Of a stretch of DNA of 64,000 bases, positions 35,875 to 45,710 are shown piece by piece (the first letter of the stretch is position 1; each line of letters begins with the position of its first letter). The position numbers were made by a program, and so were the translations under genes. The stretch comes from Gammaproteobacteria bacterium (GTDB taxonomy: Bacteria > Pseudomonadota > Gammaproteobacteria > Pseudomonadales > Cellvibrionaceae): assembly GCA_021151835.1 (NCBI GenBank), contig JAGKWO010000030.1, positions 1 to 64,000 of the forward strand, written 5' to 3'. The notes beneath the pieces are model-generated. The model ran no database searches and was not told the origin of the DNA. It was given only the letters and a program-made list of their open reading frames with translations.

Positions 35875-36591
35875 ATGACAAAAGAAAAAATTCTGATCAT
35901 TATTCCAGCCTATAACGAAGAGGCTAATATCAGGAATGTCATTCTGTCCTTAAAAAAACAGGATGCCGATTTTACTTGCCTGGTAGTTAATGACGGCTCT
36001 AAAGACAATACCCAGCAAGAAGCGGAAGCAACCGGCCTCGCCACTGTTATCCAGTTGCCATCGAATCTGGGTATCGGCGGCGCGGTACAAACCGGTTTTA
36101 AATACGCGCTCTACCACAATTATGATTATGCAATCCAGTTTGATGGTGATGGCCAACACCTGCCATCAGAAATACCTAAAATTCTGGAGCCACTTTATAA
36201 ACAGGAATGCGATTCTTGTATTGGCTCACGATTTGTAGCTAAAACGGATGGTTTTCAAAGCACCTTTATGCGTCGCATCGGTATTCGTTTTTTCGAATTC
36301 CTCAATAACCTATTGATAAAACAAAAAATCACCGATAGCACCTCCGGCTTCAGGGCGTACAACAAAAAGGCAATTGCTTTTCTCGCAGCCCACTACCCTA
36401 CTGACTACCCCGAGCCGGAAACTATTATTCTTTTGGGGAAAAACAATTTCACCATTAAAGAAGTTTCTGTCGAGATGCAAGAACGTCAAGGCGGGCACTC
36501 ATCCATATCCGGACTCAAATCGGCTCACTATATGATTAAAGTCAGCCTTGCAATCTTAATGACGGCGCAAAGAGCGCAATTAAGAAGGTAA
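35875..36591 (+). CDS. DPM1-like glycosyltransferase (GT2)
   Basis: This 238-residue soluble or membrane-associated GT2 protein resembles dolichol-phosphate-mannose synthase. IIIPAYNEEANI, VNDGSKDNTQ, and QFDGDGQH (DxD-type site) are visible. It lacks C-terminal membrane helices. It is followed after 5 bases by a DUF2304 gene, a common pair in surface polysaccharide clusters. It is a second sugar-lipid synthase beside the one at 34819; the sugar is unknown. Confidence 0.85.
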   Translation: MTKEKILIIIPAYNEEANIRNVILSLKKQDADFTCLVVNDGSKDNTQQEAEATGLATVIQLPSNLGIGGAVQTGFKYALYHNYDYAIQFDGDGQHLPSEIPKILEPLYKQECDSCIGSRFVAKTDGFQSTFMRRIGIRFFEFLNNLLIKQKITDSTSGFRAYNKKAIAFLAAHYPTDYPEPETIILLGKNNFTIKEVSVEMQERQGGHSSISGLKSAHYMIKVSLAILMTAQRAQLRR

Positions 36592-36596
36592 AAATC

Positions 36597-36989
36597 ATGC
36601 AAGAATCACTGGATTTTTTGATTCAAAACCGCATTCAGGTTTTTTCGATTATAGGCAGCACATCGCTGATTATTTTTATTTTAAAACTCATTAAACGAAA
36701 AAAACTCAAAGAGGAATACTCTCTCCTCTGGCTGGGTTGTGCCATCACTTTTTTCCTGGTTTCGTTGTTCAAACCCCTGCTGGAACTATTTGCACAAACA
36801 CTGGGAATTATCTACGCACCGGCCGCATTATTATTGATGCTGATTATCGGCGCCTTCTTCATCCTTATTCAATTTTCTGTGGTTATCTCAAAGCTCTCCG
36901 AGAGCAATAAAAACCTGACCCAGGAAATCGGCATACTTAAAGCAGAAATAAAAAATCTTGAGCAAAAATCCAAGGAACAGTCGCAATGA
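36597..36989 (+). CDS. DUF2304 small membrane protein
   Basis: This 130-residue protein has three transmembrane helices (about 15-30, 43-63, 68-98) and a coiled-coil-like tail rich in Glu and Lys. It matches DUF2304, a family found next to DPM1-like glycosyltransferases and thought to anchor or assist them; its exact role is not known. Its stop overlaps the next start (ATGA), so the GT-C gene after it is translationally coupled. Confidence 0.85.
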   Translation: MQESLDFLIQNRIQVFSIIGSTSLIIFILKLIKRKKLKEEYSLLWLGCAITFFLVSLFKPLLELFAQTLGIIYAPAALLLMLIIGAFFILIQFSVVISKLSESNKNLTQEIGILKAEIKNLEQKSKEQSQ

Positions 36990-38965
36990 GAATCATAAAA
37001 AATAATTTATTCTTTGGCCTTATCCTGGGTGCACTTGCCCTGGCAATTATTGCGACAGCTACGTTCAATAAATCCAGTCAACTTGCGTATAGCAACTTCA
37101 CCATGACTGGACCTAATGGTGTCAAGACAGACGTTCAATTTCCGCTTTACATGGGGTCTCCAGCAAACGGAACTTACGAACTAAACGGCACAATTACCAA
37201 AGAAAGCCTCTCCGGAACACGGGTCCAGATAATTCCCGATGACGAAGTTGTTGCCATCTTGATTAATGACAAACCGGTGGATCTAAGTGCTATTCCTGAA
37301 TCAGCGCGCCGTGATTACCGCAACGGATTCACTTACGACTTAAATGATTATTTAAATACTGGTGACAATAAAATCCAGATCATTTTTACCGACACTGGCG
37401 GAATGATGGGAATAAACTTCAAATCACTGTATGGCGATAAATTAGGAAACGCTGTACTGCTGCTTAGCGGAGTTTTTGTCAGTTTATTAATTATCAAAAC
37501 CAATCTCAGTCGCTCGTTCAAAGTTCTTTTATTGGCTGCACTGTTTATCAGACTTTTTTATTTCAGCATCACACCGCCAGATACACGCACCCATGACCAG
37601 GAAGAGCATCTGGAATACTCGGAATACCTGGCAGTTCACTGGTTGCCACCAGCATTGGAAAAAGCAACCGATGGGGCCTATTTCCATCCCCCACTTTATT
37701 ACTACACCGGTGCTATTGCATTTAAAATAACCCGTGCATTCGGGCCGATTAGCAACCAGGAGGCGCAACGTATCCAACAATTATTATGCCTGGCTTACTC
37801 AATGGGATTTGTCTATTTTGGATTGTTGTTGATCAGGCAATTTTTAAATATCACCCGGAAAACCCCGGTTTACGCTCAACCACTACAACCAGATTTTGCT
37901 TCCCCACCAGCGAAAAGATCAAAGGAATATGGGCAGCATCTGAATTCAAAATTCATCCAATTGTTATCGGCCAATAAAAAATCTGCGCCGGCGTCATCTG
38001 CCGGCAATCCCGGCACGGCGACAAAAACCTGGCCAATTACGGAACAACACTTGTTCATCGTAATAGGTGCCATGTTTGCTTTATGGCCATCAAGCATTAT
38101 CCACTCTGTGCGTATAGGCAACGATCCTTTGCTCTATTTCCTCTTTGCCGCCAGCACTTATTACATTGCGCGCTGGTTTAGCAGTGACCATAAACGTGAC
38201 CTGTTAATTGCGAGCATATTGACCGCACTTACCACCTTGACCAAGGCAAACGGGGAAATATTGATTGCGGTAATTGGCGTTATCGGTTTAGCCAAAATGA
38301 TTAAATCCAGAGAATGGATTTATTATTTGAAACTGGCAATTGTACCCGGCCTGATAGTGTTGCTGTCTCTGGCGATTACGGTGGGCCCGGGGTTACTGTT
38401 AAAACTCCAGGGCAAACGCGACCAACTTTATATCGATAACATCAATAATGTCTCCTCCGCATTGCGCGTGGGTAACGCTGCGCAGAATTTCGTTTGGTTT
38501 GATTTGAAAACATTTATTACCGAACCGTTTACCTCTCCGTGGGAAGACGAAAAAGGCCGCCAGTATTTTATGAACTACCAGGGCAAAACCGGCTTATTCG
38601 GTGAATTTGGTTACAGTAGTTTATTAGCAAGAAATGCTGCTGTTATTTCCAGCTTGCTGGCAGTGCTTATGAGTATTTATATATTATTTGGCCTTTACCA
38701 TATGCAGCGGGAAGAATTCAAACGGCAAACGGTGGTATTACTCACTGGCCTGTTATTAGTTGCCGGTGTGACGTACATGAGAATGACATTCCCGGTAAAT
38801 ATTGATTTCCGCTATATCCTTCCGATATTAATCCCCTACTGCATCCTCTACGCGAGCAGTATTACTAATTTCCACCGCATCGGGGCAGTGCGCCTGGCGA
38901 ACATCGGACTACTGATGGCAATAGTTTTCACAATATCCAATTTCTTCTTTGTACTGGGAATCTAG
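36986..38965 (+). CDS. GT-C membrane glycosyltransferase (ArnT/GT39-like)
   Basis: This 659-residue integral membrane protein has a first helix (about 10-28), a periplasmic segment (about 35-150), then about ten helices. The periplasmic motif DTRTHDQEEHLEY near residue 205 has the acidic residues expected for a GT-C catalytic loop. Such enzymes take a sugar from a lipid carrier and attach it on the periplasmic side. A polar loop near residues 300-345 is probably cytoplasmic. It overlaps DUF2304 by 4 bases and ends the cluster at a bidirectional terminator. The acceptor is unknown. Confidence 0.8.
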   Translation: MRIIKNNLFFGLILGALALAIIATATFNKSSQLAYSNFTMTGPNGVKTDVQFPLYMGSPANGTYELNGTITKESLSGTRVQIIPDDEVVAILINDKPVDLSAIPESARRDYRNGFTYDLNDYLNTGDNKIQIIFTDTGGMMGINFKSLYGDKLGNAVLLLSGVFVSLLIIKTNLSRSFKVLLLAALFIRLFYFSITPPDTRTHDQEEHLEYSEYLAVHWLPPALEKATDGAYFHPPLYYYTGAIAFKITRAFGPISNQEAQRIQQLLCLAYSMGFVYFGLLLIRQFLNITRKTPVYAQPLQPDFASPPAKRSKEYGQHLNSKFIQLLSANKKSAPASSAGNPGTATKTWPITEQHLFIVIGAMFALWPSSIIHSVRIGNDPLLYFLFAASTYYIARWFSSDHKRDLLIASILTALTTLTKANGEILIAVIGVIGLAKMIKSREWIYYLKLAIVPGLIVLLSLAITVGPGLLLKLQGKRDQLYIDNINNVSSALRVGNAAQNFVWFDLKTFITEPFTSPWEDEKGRQYFMNYQGKTGLFGEFGYSSLLARNAAVISSLLAVLMSIYILFGLYHMQREEFKRQTVVLLTGLLLVAGVTYMRMTFPVNIDFRYILPILIPYCILYASSITNFHRIGAVRLANIGLLMAIVFTISNFFFVLGI

Positions 38966-38989
38966 TACGAGCCAAAAAACTGAAAATAA

Positions 38990-39018
38990 AAATGCCCTTT
39001 TATGAGGGCATTTTTATT
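38990..39018. terminator. bidirectional terminator between the two GT-C genes
   Basis: AAATGCCCT and AGGGCATTT pair (38990-38998 with 39005-39013) with As before and Ts after. The two convergent genes share it. Confidence 0.85.
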
Positions 39019-39039
39019 TTCGACTATAGAAAGATTTAT

Positions 39040-41334
39040 TTAGCGAGAGAAAACCGGAGCAATCCAGTTGGTGTGGTCGCAATGCGGTGACTCCTTCATA
39101 TAAGTTTTAAACTCGAGGGTACTAATTCCTTTCAAATCCACTGACAGCTTACGTGATTGCGCGGGTCCCAGATCAGCATTAACCAGCGGGTTGCCATTGC
39201 CCCATATTTCAAACACTACCCCATCCCCGCAATTACCACTGGCCTCCGACATTGCCACCGTAATTTCCAGCGAGGTCATTGGTGCAGGCAACTCATAAAC
39301 GTAACTACTATCGGCATGAGTGCCAAAACCCCAAGGCACGGTAAATCCCTCATGGGTAAATACGCTACCTTCATAGGCACGATTCTTTTCAAGTGCACCA
39401 AAACTCTGGGTGCCATGTAATCGCTCTATATCCAGCAAGGAACTGTTATCACCGGGTTTAAAAACAAGGAAAAACTGGGTTGAATCAATATCACTATTTT
39501 GCAGTTTGCTCACAACAACTATTTTATTAATTCCTTCTGGCAATTGTGCCACATCGAGCACCAACGTATTACCTTCAAGCTTAAAAGCCAGGTTGCCATT
39601 CTTATCAGGTGAGTAAAAAGCCTGGAAGTTTACATTGGAAATACTCGCAAGCGCCTCCGGTTTAATCAACTTGATTTGAGTGCCGGATACCACAGGGTCT
39701 ACCAATTCAAATTTATTACTTTGGAAAACCGGATCACCATCGGCGTTTAGACCGTAATAATCACGATTAAACAACGCAGTGTAATTTTTAAAGACTTTAG
39801 CAATAAATCGTTCCGGCGGAAAATGCCAGGCTTCATCATTGCGCGCGACAATAACTTTACCTTCAGCAGCCTGAGGTGTTTGCACACCAAACACAAAGCG
39901 GCCAAATGATTTAACTATCTGGAACGCATCGCTGCGATTAGGAATATCGACGGTAGAAATATAATCCCTGACATCGTATTTAGTAACGAACAACACATGA
40001 ATATAAGGCTGGTTGAGATTGTCACTCACATATAAAGTGTGTGAGGCTTCTGCATGTTTATACGCGTAGCCCACCGCATCAGTGTATGACTCAAAGAAGA
40101 ACGCCCCGACTTCTTCGGCATATTCGGTAAAATACACTTTTTCAAAACGGATAAACAATCCACCATATACCACTACAATTACCGCAAAAATTATATTGCT
40201 CTTTAACCAAACCGCACGCACACCGTAAGCAATCAACAAAATGACGGGGAAGAAAACCAGGTTCATACGATGCACTGCGGGCCAGCTTAATATTGCTACA
40301 CCGAACGCAGCAATTAACCACAACAGGATCGGCATTTTTGCGGACGTCTGCTTCTCCTTCCACAGATCGCGCAAAAATAAAATCAGTCCAATAAACAAAA
40401 ATGGAATACTGAACGCATAGACAGTTCCAATATCCTTCACACTACTTTGCGTTTCCCGATCATTAAACTGGATAAACAGGATTTCAATGACTCGATGGCC
40501 ATTCTTTGCCAGTTCTGCCCAGAATTCATTACTGAAAAAGGAAGTCATGTGGGTGTAACGTGCCTCACCGGGCATGCGCGGTACACTGAACAAACCCAAA
40601 TCAATTGTTTCAAGCTTGAATAGGTTAACAATAACAAAGAGCATTATCGGTGCCGCAACCAACGTAAAAACACTGCACGCAATTACCCAATCCTTGATGC
40701 TATAAATTTTATACCGGAGGGCATAGATACCATACATAAGGAAAAACAGCGGTACGAATGCATACGCGGTGGAATAGGCATAAAGTGAAATTGCAAAAAA
40801 TGCAAAGGATAAATACAGCAAGCGAGGCCGCTCTTGCGCAAAAATCAAAAGCGCCATTGCAATCAACATAGTACCAGGCAAAAAATTGGATTCCAGCGCC
40901 CAGCGGCTTAACACAATATGCCAAGGGCTAATCGCAAGAATAAATAGCGCCACTGTAGCCAGTCGGGGGCCGGCAATTCTCCTCGCTACCCAATAAAAAA
41001 GCGCCAGGCAAAATACACCAAATAATGCTGGCACCAGGCGAATACTAAATACGCTTAAATCAAAGAGTGCAATAAAAGGAATGGTTACATAAGCTTGCAA
41101 TGCATTTTGCCCGCTTCCCCATGCGATCATTTGCACCGGGTTATGCATTCCATTACGGTCAACGCCATAATGCAGTAACGCATAGGCATCATAGCCCATT
41201 GATGCCTCATCCTGGTTTAATCCGGCAGGTACAGATCCCAGCGCATAAAAACGCACCAATGCACCAACAAACAACACGGTGAAGAAAACAAAAATTTCGT
41301 AACGGAATCGCGATCGGCCAACAGCAGCAAGCAT
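39040..41334 (-). CDS. GT39-like membrane glycosyltransferase with C-terminal NPCBM-like domain
   Basis: This 764-residue protein has about eleven transmembrane helices in the first 400 residues and a long periplasmic C-terminal part. PAGLNQDEASMGYDAY near residue 37 carries the acidic pair of GT39/ArnT-type glycosyltransferases. The last 130 residues (about 635-764) resemble an NPCBM-like carbohydrate-binding beta-sandwich, with GTHADSSYVYELP as a typical stretch. The start at 41334 has AGGAG 10 bases before it. It converges with the gene at 36986, so it is a separate transcript of the same glycan region. The fusion suggests that it glycosylates or binds its own polysaccharide acceptor. Confidence 0.78.
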   Translation of the reverse strand: MLAAVGRSRFRYEIFVFFTVLFVGALVRFYALGSVPAGLNQDEASMGYDAYALLHYGVDRNGMHNPVQMIAWGSGQNALQAYVTIPFIALFDLSVFSIRLVPALFGVFCLALFYWVARRIAGPRLATVALFILAISPWHIVLSRWALESNFLPGTMLIAMALLIFAQERPRLLYLSFAFFAISLYAYSTAYAFVPLFFLMYGIYALRYKIYSIKDWVIACSVFTLVAAPIMLFVIVNLFKLETIDLGLFSVPRMPGEARYTHMTSFFSNEFWAELAKNGHRVIEILFIQFNDRETQSSVKDIGTVYAFSIPFLFIGLILFLRDLWKEKQTSAKMPILLWLIAAFGVAILSWPAVHRMNLVFFPVILLIAYGVRAVWLKSNIIFAVIVVVYGGLFIRFEKVYFTEYAEEVGAFFFESYTDAVGYAYKHAEASHTLYVSDNLNQPYIHVLFVTKYDVRDYISTVDIPNRSDAFQIVKSFGRFVFGVQTPQAAEGKVIVARNDEAWHFPPERFIAKVFKNYTALFNRDYYGLNADGDPVFQSNKFELVDPVVSGTQIKLIKPEALASISNVNFQAFYSPDKNGNLAFKLEGNTLVLDVAQLPEGINKIVVVSKLQNSDIDSTQFFLVFKPGDNSSLLDIERLHGTQSFGALEKNRAYEGSVFTHEGFTVPWGFGTHADSSYVYELPAPMTSLEITVAMSEASGNCGDGVVFEIWGNGNPLVNADLGPAQSRKLSVDLKGISTLEFKTYMKESPHCDHTNWIAPVFSR

Positions 41335-41663
41335 TATTATTATTCTCCTGAATAATGTTGGGAATCTCAGGGAAATTTTGAACATTCAATGTCAGTAGCA
41401 TTGATAAGTGCAGGTCCAAAAAATCAGGGGATGGAAGCAACAACCCTCAGCATTAAATATTCCAGGGATAGAAATCGATCAATGCTTCCCTGAATGTATT
41501 ATGCATGAATATTATCCGATATTACCCGCTAACAACCAGCTTTCTATTCACACTTCGCAGAAGATTTCCGGTGCGATATATACTACCGGCTCGTTAGACA
41601 AGTACAACACAATATTCAGATGCCGCCACGTTACCCGGAACGATAACTCATTCAGGGGGGATT
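41335..41663. other. intergenic gap with no recognised gene
   Basis: About 330 bases lie between the start of the GT39-like gene and the end of the MATE gene, both on the minus strand. I see no clear terminator for the MATE gene, and only the AT-rich stretch next to 41334 would suit a promoter. Confidence 0.6.
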
Positions 41664-43085
41664 TTATTCAGAAACCGCTACACGTGCCTCACGGGCAGCT
41701 ATACCGGTATATTTCCATTTGCCCTGCTTCCACCGCCAGCGCTTGATTAATGCACGAATACATTCATCAAGAATTGCGGCAATCAATAACCCATACAAAC
41801 CCAACCCGCAAGGAATCGCCAACACATAAGCAAGAGGCACGGAGAACAACCAAATCACACCGATACTGGAAATAGACGTAAACGCAGCATCGCCCGTGCA
41901 GCGCAATGCCGAACCCACAGTAATGTTCACCGTACGCCATGGCTCCGCCAAAAAGCTCAACACAAAAGCCCACAAACCTATCGCGACGACCTCTGGATCA
42001 CTACTGAATAATTTCAAAATCGGTTGATTGAACAACAACCAGCAAAATGCCAGGATGCTGGTCCCAATCAAGGATATTTTTAAACTCTGCCCGAGTTGTT
42101 TATTAACCAGGTCAAATTCACCACGCCCTACACGCTGCGCAATAATTGCTTCCGTTGCCATGCCGATGGCAATTGAAATCATCAAACAAAATAAAAATGT
42201 GTTGTAAGCATAAACTTTAACCTTCAATGCAAGATCACCGACTTCAGCAGCGATCCAATTGAGCGCAATCATATACGCCTGGAAGGACATGGGTTCAAGG
42301 ATGGACGGCGCAGCAATCACAATTACCGGTGCAATTAACACCGCAAAATTTTTCAACCCTTCGCGCAACGGAATATGAATATGCAATTTAAAATGCACGA
42401 TCACCATCACAAATAACAAACTGCAGCCAGCGGCAATAGTGCTGGCAATTGCCACGCCTTTTACGCCAGTAGGTGGCAATCCCATAAAACCGTAAACAGC
42501 AATTGAACAACCGATAATATTGGCAACAAATAAAATAATGTTGCTGAAGGTATTCCATTTGGGTTCGCCGTAGATATTCAGGATGGTCTGGTAAATTACG
42601 CGGCAGCCCCAGAGTGCAACCATCCAGCCAATTATCGATAAATAGGTTCGCGCATAAGCTTCCACATCGGGGCTCAACGACATTGCAGACGCAACCCATG
42701 GGCCACCATGGTTAACTGACAACCCTGCAATTAATGCGAGCACAACGACAAAAATGGCGTAGGCTGCGATAGTGGCGTTACCGCGTGCATAATCATTGGC
42801 GCCGATACGCTGGCTTGCAATACTCGCTCCGGCGAATGCACTGACAATCAGGAATGCGTTGGCGACAAATACCAGCGGCGTAATTGCACCGACTGCGGCC
42901 GCCGCACTATCTGAAATGCGGCTGAGAAAATACATATCCACCAGCGGAATGGTATAAGTCACTGCCTGATCAACAAACATAGGCCCGGACATTCCCCATA
43001 TACCTTTTTCAAGCACTTTACTTTGCGGGGGCTGCTTGCGAGCGGTTTGCCGTGGTGGATGATCTTGGGGGAAGGAACTGCTCAT
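41664..43085 (-). CDS. MATE family efflux transporter
   Basis: This 473-residue protein has twelve transmembrane helices in two halves. KGIWGMSGPMFVDQAVTYTIPLVDMYFLSRISDSAAAAVGAITPL near the N-terminus (residues 26-71) is the usual first-helix pair of MATE/MatE exporters that swap Na+ or H+ for organic cations. The polar, Pro/Gln-rich first 25 residues are cytoplasmic. The substrate is unknown. It stands alone, between a GT gene and an ABC-type permease. Confidence 0.88.
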   Translation of the reverse strand: MSSSFPQDHPPRQTARKQPPQSKVLEKGIWGMSGPMFVDQAVTYTIPLVDMYFLSRISDSAAAAVGAITPLVFVANAFLIVSAFAGASIASQRIGANDYARGNATIAAYAIFVVVLALIAGLSVNHGGPWVASAMSLSPDVEAYARTYLSIIGWMVALWGCRVIYQTILNIYGEPKWNTFSNIILFVANIIGCSIAVYGFMGLPPTGVKGVAIASTIAAGCSLLFVMVIVHFKLHIHIPLREGLKNFAVLIAPVIVIAAPSILEPMSFQAYMIALNWIAAEVGDLALKVKVYAYNTFLFCLMISIAIGMATEAIIAQRVGRGEFDLVNKQLGQSLKISLIGTSILAFCWLLFNQPILKLFSSDPEVVAIGLWAFVLSFLAEPWRTVNITVGSALRCTGDAAFTSISSIGVIWLFSVPLAYVLAIPCGLGLYGLLIAAILDECIRALIKRWRWKQGKWKYTGIAAREARVAVSE

Positions 43086-43103
43086 AGCGAACTCGAATTA
43101 ACC

Positions 43104-43168
43104 CGATTAAAAGACAAACCGCAAATCTGCAGGCGCCGATTTGCGGTTTGTCTTTTAATCGTTTTTTT
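43104..43168. repeat. 24-bp perfect inverted repeat between MATE and YbbP-like genes
   Basis: Bases 43104-43127 are perfectly complementary to 43138-43161 around a 10-base loop and are followed on the plus strand by seven Ts. The neighbouring genes both run on the minus strand. The hairpin may end the YbbP-like transcript on the minus strand, but its T-run faces the other way. Confidence 0.8.
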
Positions 43169-43208
43169 ACTGTTTAATGACTTGTAGGCTAGTGTAGCGC
43201 GAAATTGA

Positions 43209-45704
43209 TCAGGTCGCCTCCCGTAACACAATCGCTGGCGGGGTAGTCACTACACGGCGACATCCCAGATAACCGAGCACCGTTACAAAGAGTGCGCCAC
43301 TCAAGGGAGAAATTAGCCAAAATAAATAATGTGGCTGGATGGGCGTTTCCAATACAAAAGTCTGGAGGCTGATCAATAATATTTCCGTCCCGATAATCGC
43401 AATCAACCCGGCAAGGAAACCCAGGATCGCGAACTCGGCACAAATGCTCCCGACAATCAATTGCCGCGGGCTGCCCAGCGCACGCAATAAACCGGCTTGT
43501 TGTTTGCGCGCGGCAATACTCCCCATCACTGCGGCAAACAGCACCAGGCAACCGCCAATAAGGGTGAGCCACAATACCAGTAACACGCCATCGCTCACTT
43601 GATTCACGATAGAGCGGATTTGCTCAATAATCCGGTCCAGTTCCATCAGGAGAATAGTCGGATGATTATGCAACAAGGTGTTGATAAACGATTTCTGTGC
43701 GGGCGGTAAATAAATACTGGTGATATAGGTGGGCGAATAGCTATCCAATGAGCCCGGCTCGAAGATAAAGAAAAAATTGGGGCGCATGCTGCGCCAATCA
43801 AGGCTGCGGAAACTTGCTACCTGCGCCTGCATTTCCAAACCACCAAATGAAAATTGCAATTTATCGCCAATTTTCAAACCAATTTCAGTGGCTGTTTCAA
43901 TCTCAACCGACACCCCGGGTAGATCTGCTTCTTTGCGCTGCCATGTGTCCCACCAGTTACCTTCCAGGATTTTATTATCAGCAGCGAGTTTTTCTGCCCA
44001 GGTGACATTTAATTCGCGCCGCAACGCATTATTGGTTGAGCGTTGTTCTTCCGTCGTTTCAATACCATTGATATGCGTTAAGCGCGCACGCATCATGGGA
44101 TAAACAGGTTCAGGGCGAACATTCGCTTCTTGCAACAACGTTTGCACCTGCAGCAATTCCTCGGGTGGAATATTTACCAGGAAATGATTGGGCGCATCAT
44201 CCGGAACCTGGACTTTCCATTCTTCAATTAGCGATGTACGGACAATCGTCAGGGTAAACAACAACATAATAGCGATGGCAAACACCAGGATCTGGATCAG
44301 GCTCTGGCCGCGGTTACGTTGCAAATTGGCAAAAGCCAAACGCCAGAAACCACCAAGGTTGAGTACCCATTTTTTACCAAGCGCCAATAAACCATAAGCA
44401 ATAACTAACGTGGCAACAATTACACCCAACAACGCCCCGCCAATACTGAATGCGAGTTCCAGGTCGCGGCTAAATAAAATCACCAATGTTAATACTGCAA
44501 ACAATGCAAGTGCGGCTTGCATCCACACCTGGGTTGAATTGACTGCAAGCTCGCGCCGCAGGATTTTTAATGGTGGTACGGTCGGCAAATACCACAGTGC
44601 GGGTAGTGCGAAAAATACCACACACATTAAGCCACTAAAAAAACTGAGTGCGTAAGGGTAAATGCTCGCTGGCCCTAAACGAATCTGATAGGTCTCCTGC
44701 AAACTCACCGCAATAATTTGCTGCAGGACACTTCCCAATACCAGGCCCAATAAGGATGAAATGGCCCCCAGGAAAAACAATTGGGAAAAATACAAACTGC
44801 GAATACGCGTTGCGCTGGCGCCCAGACTTTTCATTAATGCTACCTGGTCGGTGTGACGCCCCGAAAATTGGCGCGCAGCAATTGCAATCGCCACCCCCGC
44901 CAGTAACACTGCAATCACGGCAGACAATAATAAAAACTGTTTGCTGGTTTGTAATGTGCGCCCTACCCGCTCCTGCGCCGAATTAATATCCACCAAACGC
45001 TGGTGCTTATTCAGTTGCGGTTTTAACTGATCGATAAATTGCTTGAGTTGCGGCACATCATCGCTGGCAACTAACCATTGATAATCAACGCGGCTGCCGG
45101 GTTGCACCACTTTTGTTTTGGGTAGATCCGCAATATTCATAATCAGGCGCGCACCAGTCATGCTGAATGGGCTTGCACTATCAGGTTCGCGGATCAGCAC
45201 ATTGGTAACGGTTAATTCAAATTCACCCACCGCGACTTTATCGCCAAGATTAATTTTCAGCAGCGGTAACAAGCGCGAATCGACCCAGGCCTCTCCAGGA
45301 GCGGGAATTGTTTTTGCAATTTCAATATCGCTGGTATTCATTGCAAAGGGAACGCGACTGATTTCAAACTGACCGCGCAAGGGATAACCCTGGTCCACTG
45401 CTTTTACCGACGCGAGATGCATTTCATCGCCGGCAAATACCATGGAAGAAAACAAGGCAGATTGGGTTTGGCGAATGTCAGCATCCGTTGCTGTTTTTAC
45501 CCACTCACTATTGTGTGGCTGCGAACCGCGCACAATATAATCCGCACCCAGCACACTATTGCTTTCACTGATCAAGGTGGATTCAAGGCGATCAGTAAAA
45601 ATCGCAATACCACTTAACACGGCAACAGCAAGGATTAATGAAAAGCCCAACAACTTTAATTCGCCGCTGCGCCAATTGCGCCTGAGTAATTGAATTGCCA
45701 GCAT
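43209..45704 (-). CDS. ybbP: FtsX-like ABC transporter permease, YbbP type
   Basis: This 831-residue protein has one N-terminal transmembrane helix, a large periplasmic domain, a FtsX-type membrane domain (about 255-385), four or more helices in the middle, a second periplasmic domain, and a last FtsX domain (about 705-830). This is the ten-helix type VII ABC layout of YbbP. Such pairs do not import; they move or extract lipids or lipoproteins by using ATP in the cytoplasm. The partner ATPase gene ends 6 bases upstream, and tesA is divergent, as in E. coli. Substrate unknown. Confidence 0.88.
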   Translation of the reverse strand: MLAIQLLRRNWRSGELKLLGFSLILAVAVLSGIAIFTDRLESTLISESNSVLGADYIVRGSQPHNSEWVKTATDADIRQTQSALFSSMVFAGDEMHLASVKAVDQGYPLRGQFEISRVPFAMNTSDIEIAKTIPAPGEAWVDSRLLPLLKINLGDKVAVGEFELTVTNVLIREPDSASPFSMTGARLIMNIADLPKTKVVQPGSRVDYQWLVASDDVPQLKQFIDQLKPQLNKHQRLVDINSAQERVGRTLQTSKQFLLLSAVIAVLLAGVAIAIAARQFSGRHTDQVALMKSLGASATRIRSLYFSQLFFLGAISSLLGLVLGSVLQQIIAVSLQETYQIRLGPASIYPYALSFFSGLMCVVFFALPALWYLPTVPPLKILRRELAVNSTQVWMQAALALFAVLTLVILFSRDLELAFSIGGALLGVIVATLVIAYGLLALGKKWVLNLGGFWRLAFANLQRNRGQSLIQILVFAIAIMLLFTLTIVRTSLIEEWKVQVPDDAPNHFLVNIPPEELLQVQTLLQEANVRPEPVYPMMRARLTHINGIETTEEQRSTNNALRRELNVTWAEKLAADNKILEGNWWDTWQRKEADLPGVSVEIETATEIGLKIGDKLQFSFGGLEMQAQVASFRSLDWRSMRPNFFFIFEPGSLDSYSPTYITSIYLPPAQKSFINTLLHNHPTILLMELDRIIEQIRSIVNQVSDGVLLVLWLTLIGGCLVLFAAVMGSIAARKQQAGLLRALGSPRQLIVGSICAEFAILGFLAGLIAIIGTEILLISLQTFVLETPIQPHYLFWLISPLSGALFVTVLGYLGCRRVVTTPPAIVLREAT

Positions 45705-45710
45705 GCGGTG

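Noticed and set aside
32470..41334. Region from the MerR gene to the glycan cluster as a genomic island with attachment sites
   Set aside because: No tRNA, integrase or direct repeats at the edges; only lower GC in the glycan genes, which is common for such clusters.
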